Source: Desulfobulbus sp. (GTDB taxonomy: Bacteria > Pseudomonadota > Gammaproteobacteria > Burkholderiales > Rhodocyclaceae). Taken from it: a stretch of DNA of 11,050 nt. The notes beneath the pieces are model-generated. The model was given only the letters and a program-made list of their open reading frames with translations, did no database searches and was not told where the DNA came from. The stretch is from positions 1 through 11,050 of the forward strand of contig WQUQ01000211.1 of the NCBI GenBank assembly GCA_009782025.1, given 5' to 3'. This document shows positions 1 to 7,187 of this stretch, piece by piece (within the stretch, counting starts at the first letter, position 1; the number at the start of each line of letters is the position of its first letter). The translations under genes and the position numbers were made by a program.

Positions 1-608
1 TCTTGGCAAACCGCTATCTTGCCGCCTGCCGCCAGTTCTCGTTCCCAGGCCAGCAGTTCCTCGGCCAGGCGGTCGACGGCGGTTTTCAGCGCCGTCACGC
101 CGCCGCGGGCGTCGGCCGTCGCCGCCGGGCTGCTGATCGACAAGCGCCGTTCGGCCAGCGGCTGGCGTTCCGGGCCGAGCCAGAAAGCCCGGCCCTGGAG
201 CAGGCCGCTGCTGTCATCGGGGCTGGCGAAAACCTGGCTGAATTCGGTCAGATCGATGCGCAGCAGGCATTTGCCGCGCATCTGCCCGGCGCTCGCCAGA
301 TCGAGCCGCTGTCCCAGGCGTTGCTCGACCAACCGGGCTGGCGGCCCGACCCAGCGCGAGCGGGCGTATTCGCGCAATTGCAAGGCATCGACATGATTCA
401 GGCGGTAACTGATGCCAAGGCCATCCAGCCACAGCGGCGCCCTGACTTCGAGGGCCACGCTGCCGCGCCGCTCGCCCGCTGCCTTGAGGGATGGCGGCGG
501 CGTGCCGAAATCGAGGAGGGCCATGCTCGTTTCGTTGCCTTGCGGGCCGATCATGGAACAGCCGCCGAGCAAGGCGGCCAGTAGCAAAAGCGCGATACGC
601 CTGGTCAC
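1..608 (-). CDS. ABC-type transport auxiliary lipoprotein (PqiC/YmbA-like), 3' end cut by window edge
   Basis: Predicted lipoprotein that would serve as the outer-membrane-side partner of the MCE transporter encoded just upstream. It starts with GTG at 608, and a good Shine-Dalgarno GGGGGA lies at 614-619. The N-terminus is a short lipoprotein signal: basic residues TRR, a leucine/alanine-rich core, then lipobox LLGGC with the acylated cysteine at residue 17. The 202 visible codons have no stop. The family is usually about 200 residues, so only a few residues should be missing. The GTG overlaps the TGA of the MCE gene as GTGA, so translation is probably coupled. The sequence after the lipobox shows no sharp catalytic motif; the family call rests on lipobox, size, a weakly recognisable beta-rich body and its place as last gene of an MlaE-MlaF-MlaD-like set. 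Lipoprotein status is secure, the exact family somewhat less so. Confidence 0.85.
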   Translation of the reverse strand, partial: MTRRIALLLLAALLGGCSMIGPQGNETSMALLDFGTPPPSLKAAGERRGSVALEVRAPLWLDGLGISYRLNHVDALQLREYARSRWVGPPARLVEQRLGQRLDLASAGQMRGKCLLRIDLTEFSQVFASPDDSSGLLQGRAFWLGPERQPLAERRLSISSPAATADARGGVTALKTAVDRLAEELLAWERELAAGGKIAVCQ

Positions 609-1531
609 GGCTTTCCCCCGCTGACAAAACCCGGTTCGCCGGGGCCGGGCGGCTGAGAGGGCACGCCAAAGACCAGCCCTTGCGGCGAATCTTCGAGCTG
701 GCGCAGAACCCGGTTCAACTGCCGGGCGGTGGCCGAGAAATCGCCGGCCATCTCGTTCAGGCGCGGCATCAGCGCCGCCGTGCCGCTGGCTGCCGGGTCG
801 CCGATGGCGGCATCGAGCTTTGCAGCAGCCTGCTGCATCTTGCCGATGGTGGTCCGGGCCTCGGTCAGCAGCGGGCCGATTTCGCCCAGCGCCGCCGACA
901 GGTTGTTGACATTGCGCTCGTCGAGCACCGTGCGCATCTGGCGCAAGGTCAGGTCGAGGTTTTCCAGCGCCGGCCTGATGCCGGCCGAGGCGGTGTGCAA
1001 ATTGGCCAGCGTCGCCGTCAGGTGGGCGCGATTTTCCTCGTTGAGCACGGCGTTGAGGCTGGCGATCAACTGCCGCGCCTCGCTCAGGGTGGCTATGCTG
1101 GCATCGCCCAATTCATCGACCAGCGAGGGCATCATGGCGATGCGCGGGGGGTCGGCATTGTTCGGCGGCAGCGGATCGGCATTCTGCTTGCTTTCCAGCA
1201 AGAGGATGTGCGCCAGGCCGGTGACGCCCTGATAGCCGAGTTTGGCAATGGTGCCGCGAGTCAGGTGGATGTCGCGGCTGATCGAAATCGAGATCAGGAT
1301 GTTGCCTGGGTCGTGCGGGTCGATGCGGATGTCGCCGATCTTGCCGACGCGAATGCCGCGATAGCGCACCTGACCCTGCGGATTGAGACCGCTGATGTTC
1401 TGTCGGGTGACGACGATGTATTCATCCATCGCTTCGTTGCTGCCGCCGAACCAGTAGATGGCGAATACGCCGGCGGCCAGCAGCAGCAGGGTGAACAGTC
1501 CGACAACGAAGGCGTGCGATTTATTTTCCAT
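605..1531 (-). CDS. MlaD-like MCE family protein, substrate-binding/channel subunit of lipid ABC transporter
   Basis: Inner-membrane-anchored periplasmic protein of a lipid transporter, 308 residues. One N-terminal membrane segment spans about residues 7-28. A single MCE domain follows at about 36-115, carrying the typical VRYRGIRVGKIGDI strand pair and the GVTGLAHILL stretch near its end. Residues about 130-280 are rich in Ala, Leu, Glu and Arg and look like a long helical region, as in MCE proteins whose C-terminal helices form a tube across the periplasm. The C-terminus is Pro/Gly-rich. The protein is clearly longer than canonical E. coli MlaD (about 180 residues), mainly through the helical tail. 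The ATG lies inside the end of the ATPase gene (11-base overlap) and lacks a strong ribosome site, suggesting coupling. The family is certain; the lipid carried and the direction of transport cannot be read from sequence. Confidence 0.93.
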   Translation of the reverse strand: MENKSHAFVVGLFTLLLLAAGVFAIYWFGGSNEAMDEYIVVTRQNISGLNPQGQVRYRGIRVGKIGDIRIDPHDPGNILISISISRDIHLTRGTIAKLGYQGVTGLAHILLLESKQNADPLPPNNADPPRIAMMPSLVDELGDASIATLSEARQLIASLNAVLNEENRAHLTATLANLHTASAGIRPALENLDLTLRQMRTVLDERNVNNLSAALGEIGPLLTEARTTIGKMQQAAAKLDAAIGDPAASGTAALMPRLNEMAGDFSATARQLNRVLRQLEDSPQGLVFGVPSQPPGPGEPGFVSGGKP

Positions 1532-2297
1532 GAGCGGCCATTAAAGCAGTTTTCCACCCGTCGTTAGCAAAAAACTCCCGGATGAACGGGTGGTCGCTGG
1601 CCATGACTTCCGCTTTCGGACCGCAGGCGATCAGCCGTTGCTCGGCCAGGGCGGCGACATGAGTGGCGAGTTTGGACAGGGTTTCCAGATCGTGAGTGAC
1701 CATCATCACGGTCAGGCCGAGCGCCTGTTGCAACGCCGCGATGAGGGCGACGAATTGTTTGCTGCGCTCCGGGTCGAGGCCGGCGGTCGGCTCGTCGAGC
1801 AGCAGCAGTTCCGGCTCCAGGGCCAGGGCGCGGGCCAGGGCGACGCGCTTGACCATGCCGCCGGAGAGTTCGGCCGGCATCAGGTTGCCGTCCGCCGGCG
1901 CCAGTTCGACCATGCCGAGTTTGAGATGAACCAGACGGCGAATCCAGTCCTCGTCGAGGCAGCGCAATTCGCGCAGCGGAAAGGCAATGTTGTCGAACAC
2001 CGACAGGGCGGAATACAGCGCCCCCTGCTGAAAGAGCATGCCGAGACGGCGGCGCGTCGCGCGCTGGCGGCCGCTATCCGGGTCGGCCAGATCGACGCCG
2101 AACAGATGCACGCTGCCGGCGGACGGTTGCAGCAGGCCGAGAATTTCGCGCAGCAAGGTCGTCTTGCCGCTGCCCGAACCACCGACCAGGGCGAGAATCT
2201 GGCCGCTGTCGACGCGCAAGTCGATGTCCCGGTGAATCACCTGGCTGCCGAAGCGCGTACCGATGCCGCGCAATTCGATGACCGGCGGCGGGTTCAC
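1521..2297 (-). CDS. MlaF-like ABC transporter ATP-binding protein
   Basis: Cytoplasmic ATPase that powers the MlaE-like permease, 258 residues, the usual length. All ABC motifs are present: Walker A GGSGSGKT at 39-46, Q-loop Q90 in FQQGAL, signature LSGGM at 144-148, Walker B LLLLDEP at 164-170, D-loop AGLD at 172-175 and the switch histidine H202 in VTHD. FQQGALYSALSVFDNI is characteristic of MlaF-type ATPases. The start is taken as GTG at 2297, giving MNPPPVIELRG. This GTG overlaps the permease stop as GTGA; the open frame continues upstream, but that part is only an off-frame reading of the permease. There is no clear Shine-Dalgarno, consistent with translational coupling. The gene sits between permease and MCE genes in one operon. 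Confidence 0.95.
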   Translation of the reverse strand: MNPPPVIELRGIGTRFGSQVIHRDIDLRVDSGQILALVGGSGSGKTTLLREILGLLQPSAGSVHLFGVDLADPDSGRQRATRRRLGMLFQQGALYSALSVFDNIAFPLRELRCLDEDWIRRLVHLKLGMVELAPADGNLMPAELSGGMVKRVALARALALEPELLLLDEPTAGLDPERSKQFVALIAALQQALGLTVMMVTHDLETLSKLATHVAALAEQRLIACGPKAEVMASDHPFIREFFANDGWKTALMAAHGK

Positions 2298-3400
2298 AAT
2301 GTCGGCACGCCGAGATGGCGGGTAAAGATGGCGAACAGGGCATCGACCAGGATCACCGAGGTGATGGCCGTGACCACGGAACGGGTGGTGTTGGTCGACA
2401 GGCTTTCCGTATCCGGCCTGACGCGCAGGCCGAAATGACAGGCCACCAGGGCGACGACGAAACCGAAAACGACGCCTTTGCCCAGCCCGATGTACACATT
2501 CGCCACCGGCACCGTGCGCGGCAGGCTCTCGATGAAATAGTGCAGCGACAGATCGAGTTGCAGCATCGCCGCCAGCATGCCGCCGAGCAGCGCCACGGCC
2601 GATGTCCACAGCACGATCAACGGCATCGCCAGGGTCAGGCCGATGATTTTCGGCAGCGCCACGCGCTGGCTGCGCGACACGCCCATGACGGACAGGGCGT
2701 CGATTTCCTCGGTGACGCGCATCACCCCGATCTGCGCCGTCATCGCCGAGCCGGAGCGGCCGGCGACCATCACCGCCACCAGCACCGGCCCGAGTTCGCG
2801 GATGATCGAAATGCCGAGGATGTTGACGATGAACACATCGGCCCCCAGGCTGCGCAGTTGCAGGGCCGACAGATAACTGAGGGTGACGCCGATGAGAAAG
2901 CCGACCAGCGCCGTGACGGGCAGCGCCTGCGCCCCGGCCTTGTAGATGTTGGCCGACAGTTCGCGCAACGGAAATTCGCGCGGATGACGCACCAGATAAA
3001 CGAGATCGAGCAATACCTGACCGAACAGCGCGACCATGCCCCTGGCATGGGCCAGCAAGCGCAGCACCTGACTGCCGAGCACCTCGACCGGGTTGAATCG
3101 CGGCGGCGCGCCGGCCGGCAGCGTCGGCGGCAGATCCGCCACCCGCTCCAGCACCTGCCGATGCAGCGGGGAAATATCGAGCGCGGCCGGCCAGGCATTG
3201 CGCCAGGTACGCCACAGCAGCACCGCAGCGGCGCTGTCGAGCCGTTCCAGGCGCGACAGATCCCAACGCCTCGCCTCTTCCCCGGCGACGTTCAGTTGCT
3301 GGCGCAGCGCCGCCAGTTCCGGCAGCATCGCCGCCAGCGTCCAATGGCCGGACAAGACCGCCTGCCCCGACTCGACCTGCAAGCGGGGGGGATCGATCAT
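2294..3400 (-). CDS. MlaE-like lipid ABC transporter permease with N-terminal STAS-like domain
   Basis: Integral inner-membrane permease of the MCE transporter, 368 residues. Residues about 1-95 resemble a STAS domain (WDLSRLERLDSAAAVLLW at 46-63, including the DSA turn), the fold of the separate MlaB subunit. Residues about 140-368 form the MlaE domain: several hydrophobic segments, the ELGPVLVAVMVAGRSGSA stretch and the conserved coupling motif MRVTEEIDALSVMG. E. coli MlaE is about 260 residues, so the extra length is the STAS part. The fusion plausibly replaces a stand-alone MlaB, which is not seen in this operon. The ATG at 3400 overlaps the ppx stop as ATGA and has its own AAGGA at 3408-3412. 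Its four-base overlaps on both sides place it in the middle of a coupled operon. The family is certain; the STAS assignment is likely but divergent. Confidence 0.94.
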   Translation of the reverse strand: MIDPPRLQVESGQAVLSGHWTLAAMLPELAALRQQLNVAGEEARRWDLSRLERLDSAAAVLLWRTWRNAWPAALDISPLHRQVLERVADLPPTLPAGAPPRFNPVEVLGSQVLRLLAHARGMVALFGQVLLDLVYLVRHPREFPLRELSANIYKAGAQALPVTALVGFLIGVTLSYLSALQLRSLGADVFIVNILGISIIRELGPVLVAVMVAGRSGSAMTAQIGVMRVTEEIDALSVMGVSRSQRVALPKIIGLTLAMPLIVLWTSAVALLGGMLAAMLQLDLSLHYFIESLPRTVPVANVYIGLGKGVVFGFVVALVACHFGLRVRPDTESLSTNTTRSVVTAITSVILVDALFAIFTRHLGVPTL

Positions 3401-4893
3401 GCCGCTTTCCTTTTCGCCTTGACCGTGTAATCGCGGCCGATCTGCCGCCAGATGGCGGTTTCCTCGGCCAGCGCCGCCGCCGTCCAGGGATTGCCGGCCA
3501 GCCAGTCGCCCGGCAGGTCGAGTTGAAATCCGTTGCCATGTAACTTGACCGCCCAGGCCGGCAAGGCCCGGTCGTCGCGCGTGCGGTGCAGCAGCACGGC
3601 CAGGCGCAGGCAGAAAACGAGACGCCAGATGCCGTCGTCGGCCGGAATTTCGCTCAATTTTTCCAGCTTGCCGCGATGGCCGAGCACCAGCATGGCGAGG
3701 CGCGCCTGATCCTTGCGCGAAAAACCAGGCATGTCGGCGTAGGTCAGGATATAGGCGCCGTGCTTGTGATAGGCATTGTGCGCGATGGATATGCCAATTT
3801 CGTGCAACCGCGCGGCCCAGGAGAGAAACTGCCGGTCGGCCTCGGCCGGCTCGCCGCCGTTCAACTGGGCCAGCGCCGCCAGGGCCGTGGTCTCGACCCG
3901 CTCGACCTGCTCGCCTTCGACCTGATAGCGGCGGCGGAACTGCGTCACCGTCACATCGCGCATGTCGCAGTGGTGGAAACGGCCGAGCATGTCATACATC
4001 ACGCCGAGGCGCAGGGCGCCATCGCCGTAGGTCATGCGGTCGAGATCCAGTTCCGCGAATACCGCCGCCATGATCGCGATGCCGCCCGGCAAAATCGGCA
4101 AGCGGTCGCCCCTGACGCCCGGCAGATTGAGCGCCTCAGCCGAGCCAGCCTTGACCAGCAGGGCGCATAACCGCTCCAGGCCGGCGCGGGTGATGCCGCT
4201 CTCGCCACCGGGATTGAGGCGATTCAACTCCAGAATATCGGCGATGGCGCGCGCCGACCCCGAAGAACCGACCGCTTCCTTCCAGCCCAGACGCCGGTAG
4301 TCGTGGGCGATCAGTTCGATCTCCCGCGCCGCCGCGCCCTGCGCCTCGCGAAAGCGCTTCTTGTCGACCCGGCGATCGGGAAAAAAGCGCAGCGTATGGC
4401 TGACGCAGCCCATGTACAGCGATTCCATCAATTGCGGCTCATGCCGCTGGCCGATGATGAACTCGGTCGACCCGCCGCCAATATCGACGACCAGCCGCCG
4501 GTGATCGGCCAGCGGCAGCGAGTGCGAAACGCCGATGTAAATCAGGCGCGCCTCCTCGCGGCCGGCGATGACTTCGATGGGAAAGCCGAGCACCGCCTCG
4601 GCCAGCGGCAAAAATTCGCCGGCATTCCGGGCCACGCGCAGCGTATTGGTCGCCACCGCTCGCACCGCCCCTGGGTCGAGGCCGCGCAGGCGCTCGCCGA
4701 ACAGGCGCAGAGCGGCCAACCCCCGCTCCTGGGACGCTGCGTCGAGACGCTTGTCGGCGGTCAGGCCGGAAGCCAGGCGGACCGATTCCTTGAGCGAATC
4801 GAGCACATAAATCTGATCGTCGACCACCCGCCCGACTTGCAGGCGAAAACTGTTGGAACCCATATCGACGGCGGCCACGGTTTCGTAAATCAT
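3397..4893 (-). CDS. ppx: Exopolyphosphatase, Ppx/GppA family
   Basis: Predicted to release phosphate from the ends of polyphosphate; the same family also hydrolyses pppGpp. 498 residues from ATG 4893, matching Ppx/GppA lengths. The N-terminal ASKHA phosphatase core shows the first nucleotide-binding loop AAVDMGSNSFRL (7-18), the GREEARLI segment with the likely catalytic Glu (about 113) and the second loop VVDIGGGSTEFIIG (135-148). The C-terminal helical HD-like region contains LHEIGISIAHNAYHKHGAYI. A GTG in frame at 4905 would add four residues; ATG is preferred because it places the AAVD motif as usual, though neither start has a strong ribosome site. It is the first gene of a five-gene overlapping chain and ends in ATGA with the permease gene. 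Sequence alone does not exclude GppA activity. No polyphosphate kinase gene is in the window. Confidence 0.93.
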   Translation of the reverse strand: MIYETVAAVDMGSNSFRLQVGRVVDDQIYVLDSLKESVRLASGLTADKRLDAASQERGLAALRLFGERLRGLDPGAVRAVATNTLRVARNAGEFLPLAEAVLGFPIEVIAGREEARLIYIGVSHSLPLADHRRLVVDIGGGSTEFIIGQRHEPQLMESLYMGCVSHTLRFFPDRRVDKKRFREAQGAAAREIELIAHDYRRLGWKEAVGSSGSARAIADILELNRLNPGGESGITRAGLERLCALLVKAGSAEALNLPGVRGDRLPILPGGIAIMAAVFAELDLDRMTYGDGALRLGVMYDMLGRFHHCDMRDVTVTQFRRRYQVEGEQVERVETTALAALAQLNGGEPAEADRQFLSWAARLHEIGISIAHNAYHKHGAYILTYADMPGFSRKDQARLAMLVLGHRGKLEKLSEIPADDGIWRLVFCLRLAVLLHRTRDDRALPAWAVKLHGNGFQLDLPGDWLAGNPWTAAALAEETAIWRQIGRDYTVKAKRKAA

Positions 4894-4994
4894 CGGCGGG
4901 AACACCTGTTGGCAAGAGTGTTGGCAGATTCGGCCCGAATTCTAGCACCGGCCCCGACGGCGGGTTTTACAGCGCCGCCACGACCGCGGGCGGA
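4894..4994 (-). promoter_or_regulatory. Leader/promoter region of ppx and its operon, with repeats
   Basis: This 101-base gap holds the probable promoter of the ppx-MCE operon on the minus strand. A good -10 match, TAGAAT, lies at 4939-4944, but no convincing -35 is seen at 16-18 bases. Overlapping the -10 is an inverted repeat ATTCGG-C-CCGAAT (4928-4940). Inside the expected 5' leader, the 8-mer TGCCAACA (minus strand) occurs twice with a period of 12 bases (4907-4914 and 4919-4926). I see no terminator for the response-regulator gene that ends at 4995, so read-through from upstream is possible. The sequence elements are seen; their role is inferred. Confidence 0.4.
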
Positions 4995-6110
4995 TTATTT
5001 TCTGGCCGGATCCCGTTCGCTCAGGCGCTGTTCGAGCCTGGCCAGCGGCAGCGCCAAATTCAGATCCACGTCGATCAGCCGCAACAACGGCAGCAGTTGC
5101 CGCGCCAGGGCTTTGGCATGCGGCCGCACCTGGGCGGGACGATCGGCGGCCAGCAATTCCAGCGCCCGGTTGATCGAAATCGGTCGTATCGCCGGGCGCA
5201 CGCCGCCGGCTTCCGTGCGGTTGCCGCCGCCGGCCATCGCTCGCCGCATCCGCTGGCCGGCCAGATCGAGCAGGCCGGCCGCCGAATCGACGGCGTCGCC
5301 GGGCATGCTGGCGATGCCGATGCTGATGGTGACGGCAATCGTCTGGCCACCGATCGACAGGCGGCCGATCTCGACTGCCTCGCGCACCCGCTCGGCAAAG
5401 GCGTAGCAAAAGGCCGACGCCGTTCCCGGTGAAACGACGGCGAACTGGCCGTCGCCGAAATGGCCGAGGCTGTCCTCGTGGCGGACCTTGCCGGCCAGCA
5501 TCCGGGCAAAGCGATTGGCCACCTCGGTCACGGCCGGCTGCCCCAGACGTTCGATCAGGCTGGAATAATCGTCGAAACCGATGACCATGACACTGGTTTC
5601 GACATGATGCCGGGCCGATTGCGACAGCGCCTGCGCCACCTGAATTTCCAGGTATTTACGTGTAAACAGCCCGCTGAGCGGGTCCTGAACCATCTGCTCG
5701 CGGCCGCTTTCCAGCGTTTCCTTGGTTTCGGCCAAGGCCAGCAGATTTTTCAGGCGCACGCCCAGTTCGGCGGCGCTCGCCCCCTTGACGATGAAATCGG
5801 AAACGCCGAGCGCCTGCGCCGCGCTGCGCTCCTCCTCGCTCTCTTCGCCGGAAAGCAGAATGAAGGGCAGCAGTTGCAGGCGGCGCAGCTTGGAGGAGCG
5901 AATTTTTTCGAGCAGTTGGTGGCCATTGAGCTTGGGCATCTGCAAATCGGAAATCACCGCCTTGATCGTCTGATCGAGCACCAGCGCCTGCCAGGCCGCC
6001 TCGCCGTCGCTCTCCTCGCGCACCTTGTAGTCGTTCTTCAGGTGCTGAACCAGCGACATGCGGACGACCCGCGAATCATCGACGACCAGAATGCACGGCA
6101 AGTCCGCCAT
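4995..6110 (-). CDS. Response regulator: receiver domain plus degenerate GGDEF domain
   Basis: Predicted cytoplasmic signalling protein of 371 residues. The receiver domain (about 5-125) has the acidic pair D11-D12, phosphoacceptor D55 in ISDLQMPKLNG, S87 and K109, so phosphorylation looks possible. A short helical linker leads to a GGDEF-type domain (about 140-300), recognisable by DPLSGLFTRKYLE, by VMVIGFDDYSSLIERLG and by the late TISIGIASMPGDAV strand. The signature loop reads GDGQF (219-223) in place of GGDEF, so diguanylate cyclase activity is doubtful. The C-terminal tail of about 70 residues is helical and unassigned. The start at 6110 is supported by an excellent GGAGG at 6116-6120; a longer frame to 6194 would run into the upstream gene. 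One base separates it from the oxidoreductase stop, so the two are surely cotranscribed. No cognate kinase is in view. Confidence 0.9.
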   Translation of the reverse strand: MADLPCILVVDDSRVVRMSLVQHLKNDYKVREESDGEAAWQALVLDQTIKAVISDLQMPKLNGHQLLEKIRSSKLRRLQLLPFILLSGEESEEERSAAQALGVSDFIVKGASAAELGVRLKNLLALAETKETLESGREQMVQDPLSGLFTRKYLEIQVAQALSQSARHHVETSVMVIGFDDYSSLIERLGQPAVTEVANRFARMLAGKVRHEDSLGHFGDGQFAVVSPGTASAFCYAFAERVREAVEIGRLSIGGQTIAVTISIGIASMPGDAVDSAAGLLDLAGQRMRRAMAGGGNRTEAGGVRPAIRPISINRALELLAADRPAQVRPHAKALARQLLPLLRLIDVDLNLALPLARLEQRLSERDPARK

Positions 6111-6111
6111 G

Positions 6112-7107
6112 TCAGCCTCCGGCCACATCGACGACGACACGCCCTTTGGCCTTGCCGCCGATGAATTCGGCGAAAGTGGCCGGCAGATCGGCAAAGGCGA
6201 TGCGTCGCGTCATCGCCGCCAGGTGCGGCGGCCGCAAGTCGCCAGCCAGACGCTGCCAGACGCCCCGGCGATACGGTTCGCGGATGTAGCCGGAATCGAC
6301 GCCGAGCAACGAAACGCCGCGCAGGATGAAGGGGGCCACCGTGGTGTTGAGCGCCATGCTCGCCGCCAGGCCGATGCTGGCGATGGCGCCGCCCTGTTCC
6401 ATAGTGCTGGCGATCCAGGCCAGCACGTCGCCACCGAGGTTATCGACAGCGCCGGCCCAGCGGCCACGGTCGAGCGGCCGGATTTTGGAGAGATCGAGAT
6501 TCTGGCGCAGCATCACCTCGGCCGCGCCGAGACCGCGCAGATAATCCGCCTCGGCCTCCTTGCCGGTCAGCGCAACCACGTGATAACCGCGCTGGGCCAG
6601 CATGTCGACGGCCAGACTGCCAACGCCGCCGGTGGCGCCAGTGACGATGACCGGCCCCTTGCCGGGACGCAAGCCATTTTCTTCCATGCGCACGATGCCG
6701 AGGGCGGCCGTGAAACCCGCCGTGCCCAGCGCCATCGCCTCGAACAGCGTCAGGCCGGGCGGCAGCGGCACCACCCAGTCGGCGGGAACACGGGCCATCT
6801 CGGCATAACCGCCATGATGGGCGACGCCGATATCGAAACTGGTGGCAATGACCAGATCGCCCGGCACAAAGCGCGCATCGGCGCTGGCGATGACGGTACC
6901 GGCGAGGTCGATGCCGCCAACGCAGGGAAAGCGGCGAATGATCTTGCCCTGGCCGGTGGCCGCCAGCGCATCCTTGTAATTGACGCTGGAGTAGGCGACG
7001 CGGATCGTCACCTCGCCCGCATCGAGCTGGCTTTCGTCCATCTCGACAAAGCCGCTGCCCACCTTGCCGTCACCTTCCTCGATCAACAATGCCTTGAATG
7101 ATTTCAT
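6112..7107 (-). CDS. acuI: Acrylyl-CoA reductase / YhdH-family NADPH-dependent oxidoreductase (MDR superfamily)
   Basis: Zinc-independent medium-chain dehydrogenase/reductase, 331 residues, close to E. coli YhdH (about 324). The family is known for NADPH-dependent reduction of acryloyl-CoA to propionyl-CoA. The N-terminal GroES-like domain carries SSVNYKDALAATG (40-52) and FPCVGGIDLAGTV (60-72). ALGTAGFTAALGI (126-138) and the nucleotide loop VTGATGGVGS (155-164) mark the Rossmann domain. Start ATG 7107 is chosen over an in-frame ATG at 7119 because GGGGAAGG lies at 7110-7117, directly before it. It is the first gene of a two-gene unit with the response regulator and is transcribed divergently from the NlpC/P60 gene. 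The family is certain; the physiological substrate is not, as the family is broad and no DMSP or propionate genes are nearby. Confidence 0.9.
   Translation of the reverse strand: MKSFKALLIEEGDGKVGSGFVEMDESQLDAGEVTIRVAYSSVNYKDALAATGQGKIIRRFPCVGGIDLAGTVIASADARFVPGDLVIATSFDIGVAHHGGYAEMARVPADWVVPLPPGLTLFEAMALGTAGFTAALGIVRMEENGLRPGKGPVIVTGATGGVGSLAVDMLAQRGYHVVALTGKEAEADYLRGLGAAEVMLRQNLDLSKIRPLDRGRWAGAVDNLGGDVLAWIASTMEQGGAIASIGLAASMALNTTVAPFILRGVSLLGVDSGYIREPYRRGVWQRLAGDLRPPHLAAMTRRIAFADLPATFAEFIGGKAKGRVVVDVAGG
6116..6120 (-). promoter_or_regulatory. Ribosome binding site of the response regulator gene
   Basis: GGAGG on the minus strand, five bases before ATG 6110. It decides the start, since the open frame extends a further 28 codons into the oxidoreductase gene. 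The site lies inside the last codons of that gene. Confidence 0.8.
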
Positions 7108-7109
7108 CG

Positions 7110-7117
7110 CCTTCCCC
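7110..7117 (-). promoter_or_regulatory. Ribosome binding site of the oxidoreductase gene
   Basis: GGGGAAGG on the minus strand, with the GGGGA core five bases before ATG 7107. It favours this start over the in-frame ATG at 7117-7119, which overlaps the site and has no good ribosome site of its own. Confidence 0.7.
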
Positions 7118-7133
7118 ATCGCTCAAGCATCGG

Positions 7134-7139
7134 ATTGTA
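7134..7139 (-). promoter_or_regulatory. Candidate -10 element of the acuI-response regulator operon
   Basis: TACAAT on the minus strand, 5 of 6 matches to TATAAT, would place the transcription start near 7127 and give a leader of about 20 bases before ATG 7107. No good -35 is found at 16-18 bases; an 8-bp palindrome GTCATGAC (7144-7151) lies in the spacer. Moderate to weak evidence. Confidence 0.4.
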
Positions 7140-7187
7140 TTCTGTCATGACGCGCTTCAGGCACAACTGCCGCGTATCAATCGCATC

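Noticed and set aside
491..1567. Long open frame on the plus strand opposite the MCE gene
   Set aside because: It mirrors a clear MCE-domain gene on the minus strand; its Gln/Arg/Ala-rich product has no recognisable fold. A usual antisense shadow in GC-rich DNA.
2315..3430. 371-residue plus-strand frame opposite the permease
   Set aside because: Arg/Gln/His-rich, low-complexity product, no family resemblance, and the opposite strand encodes a conserved MlaE permease.
2298..3539. Upstream extension of the ATPase frame to an ATG at 3539
   Set aside because: The added part is an off-frame reading of the permease and ppx genes with Arg/Gly/Ala-rich sequence; the ABC fold begins right after GTG 2297.
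4953..4969. Small hairpin CCCG-ACGG-CGGG followed by TTTTA on the plus strand
   Set aside because: It looks like a mini-terminator, but no plus-strand gene ends here and the stem is only four base pairs; on the minus strand it lacks a T run.
4303..5406. Plus-strand frame running across the ppx-response regulator gap
   Set aside because: It shadows two well-supported minus-strand genes and changes character along its length; no ribosome site or domain.
6058..7101. 347-residue plus-strand frame opposite the oxidoreductase
   Set aside because: Shadow of a clear MDR-family gene; composition is His/Gln/Ala-rich with no motif.
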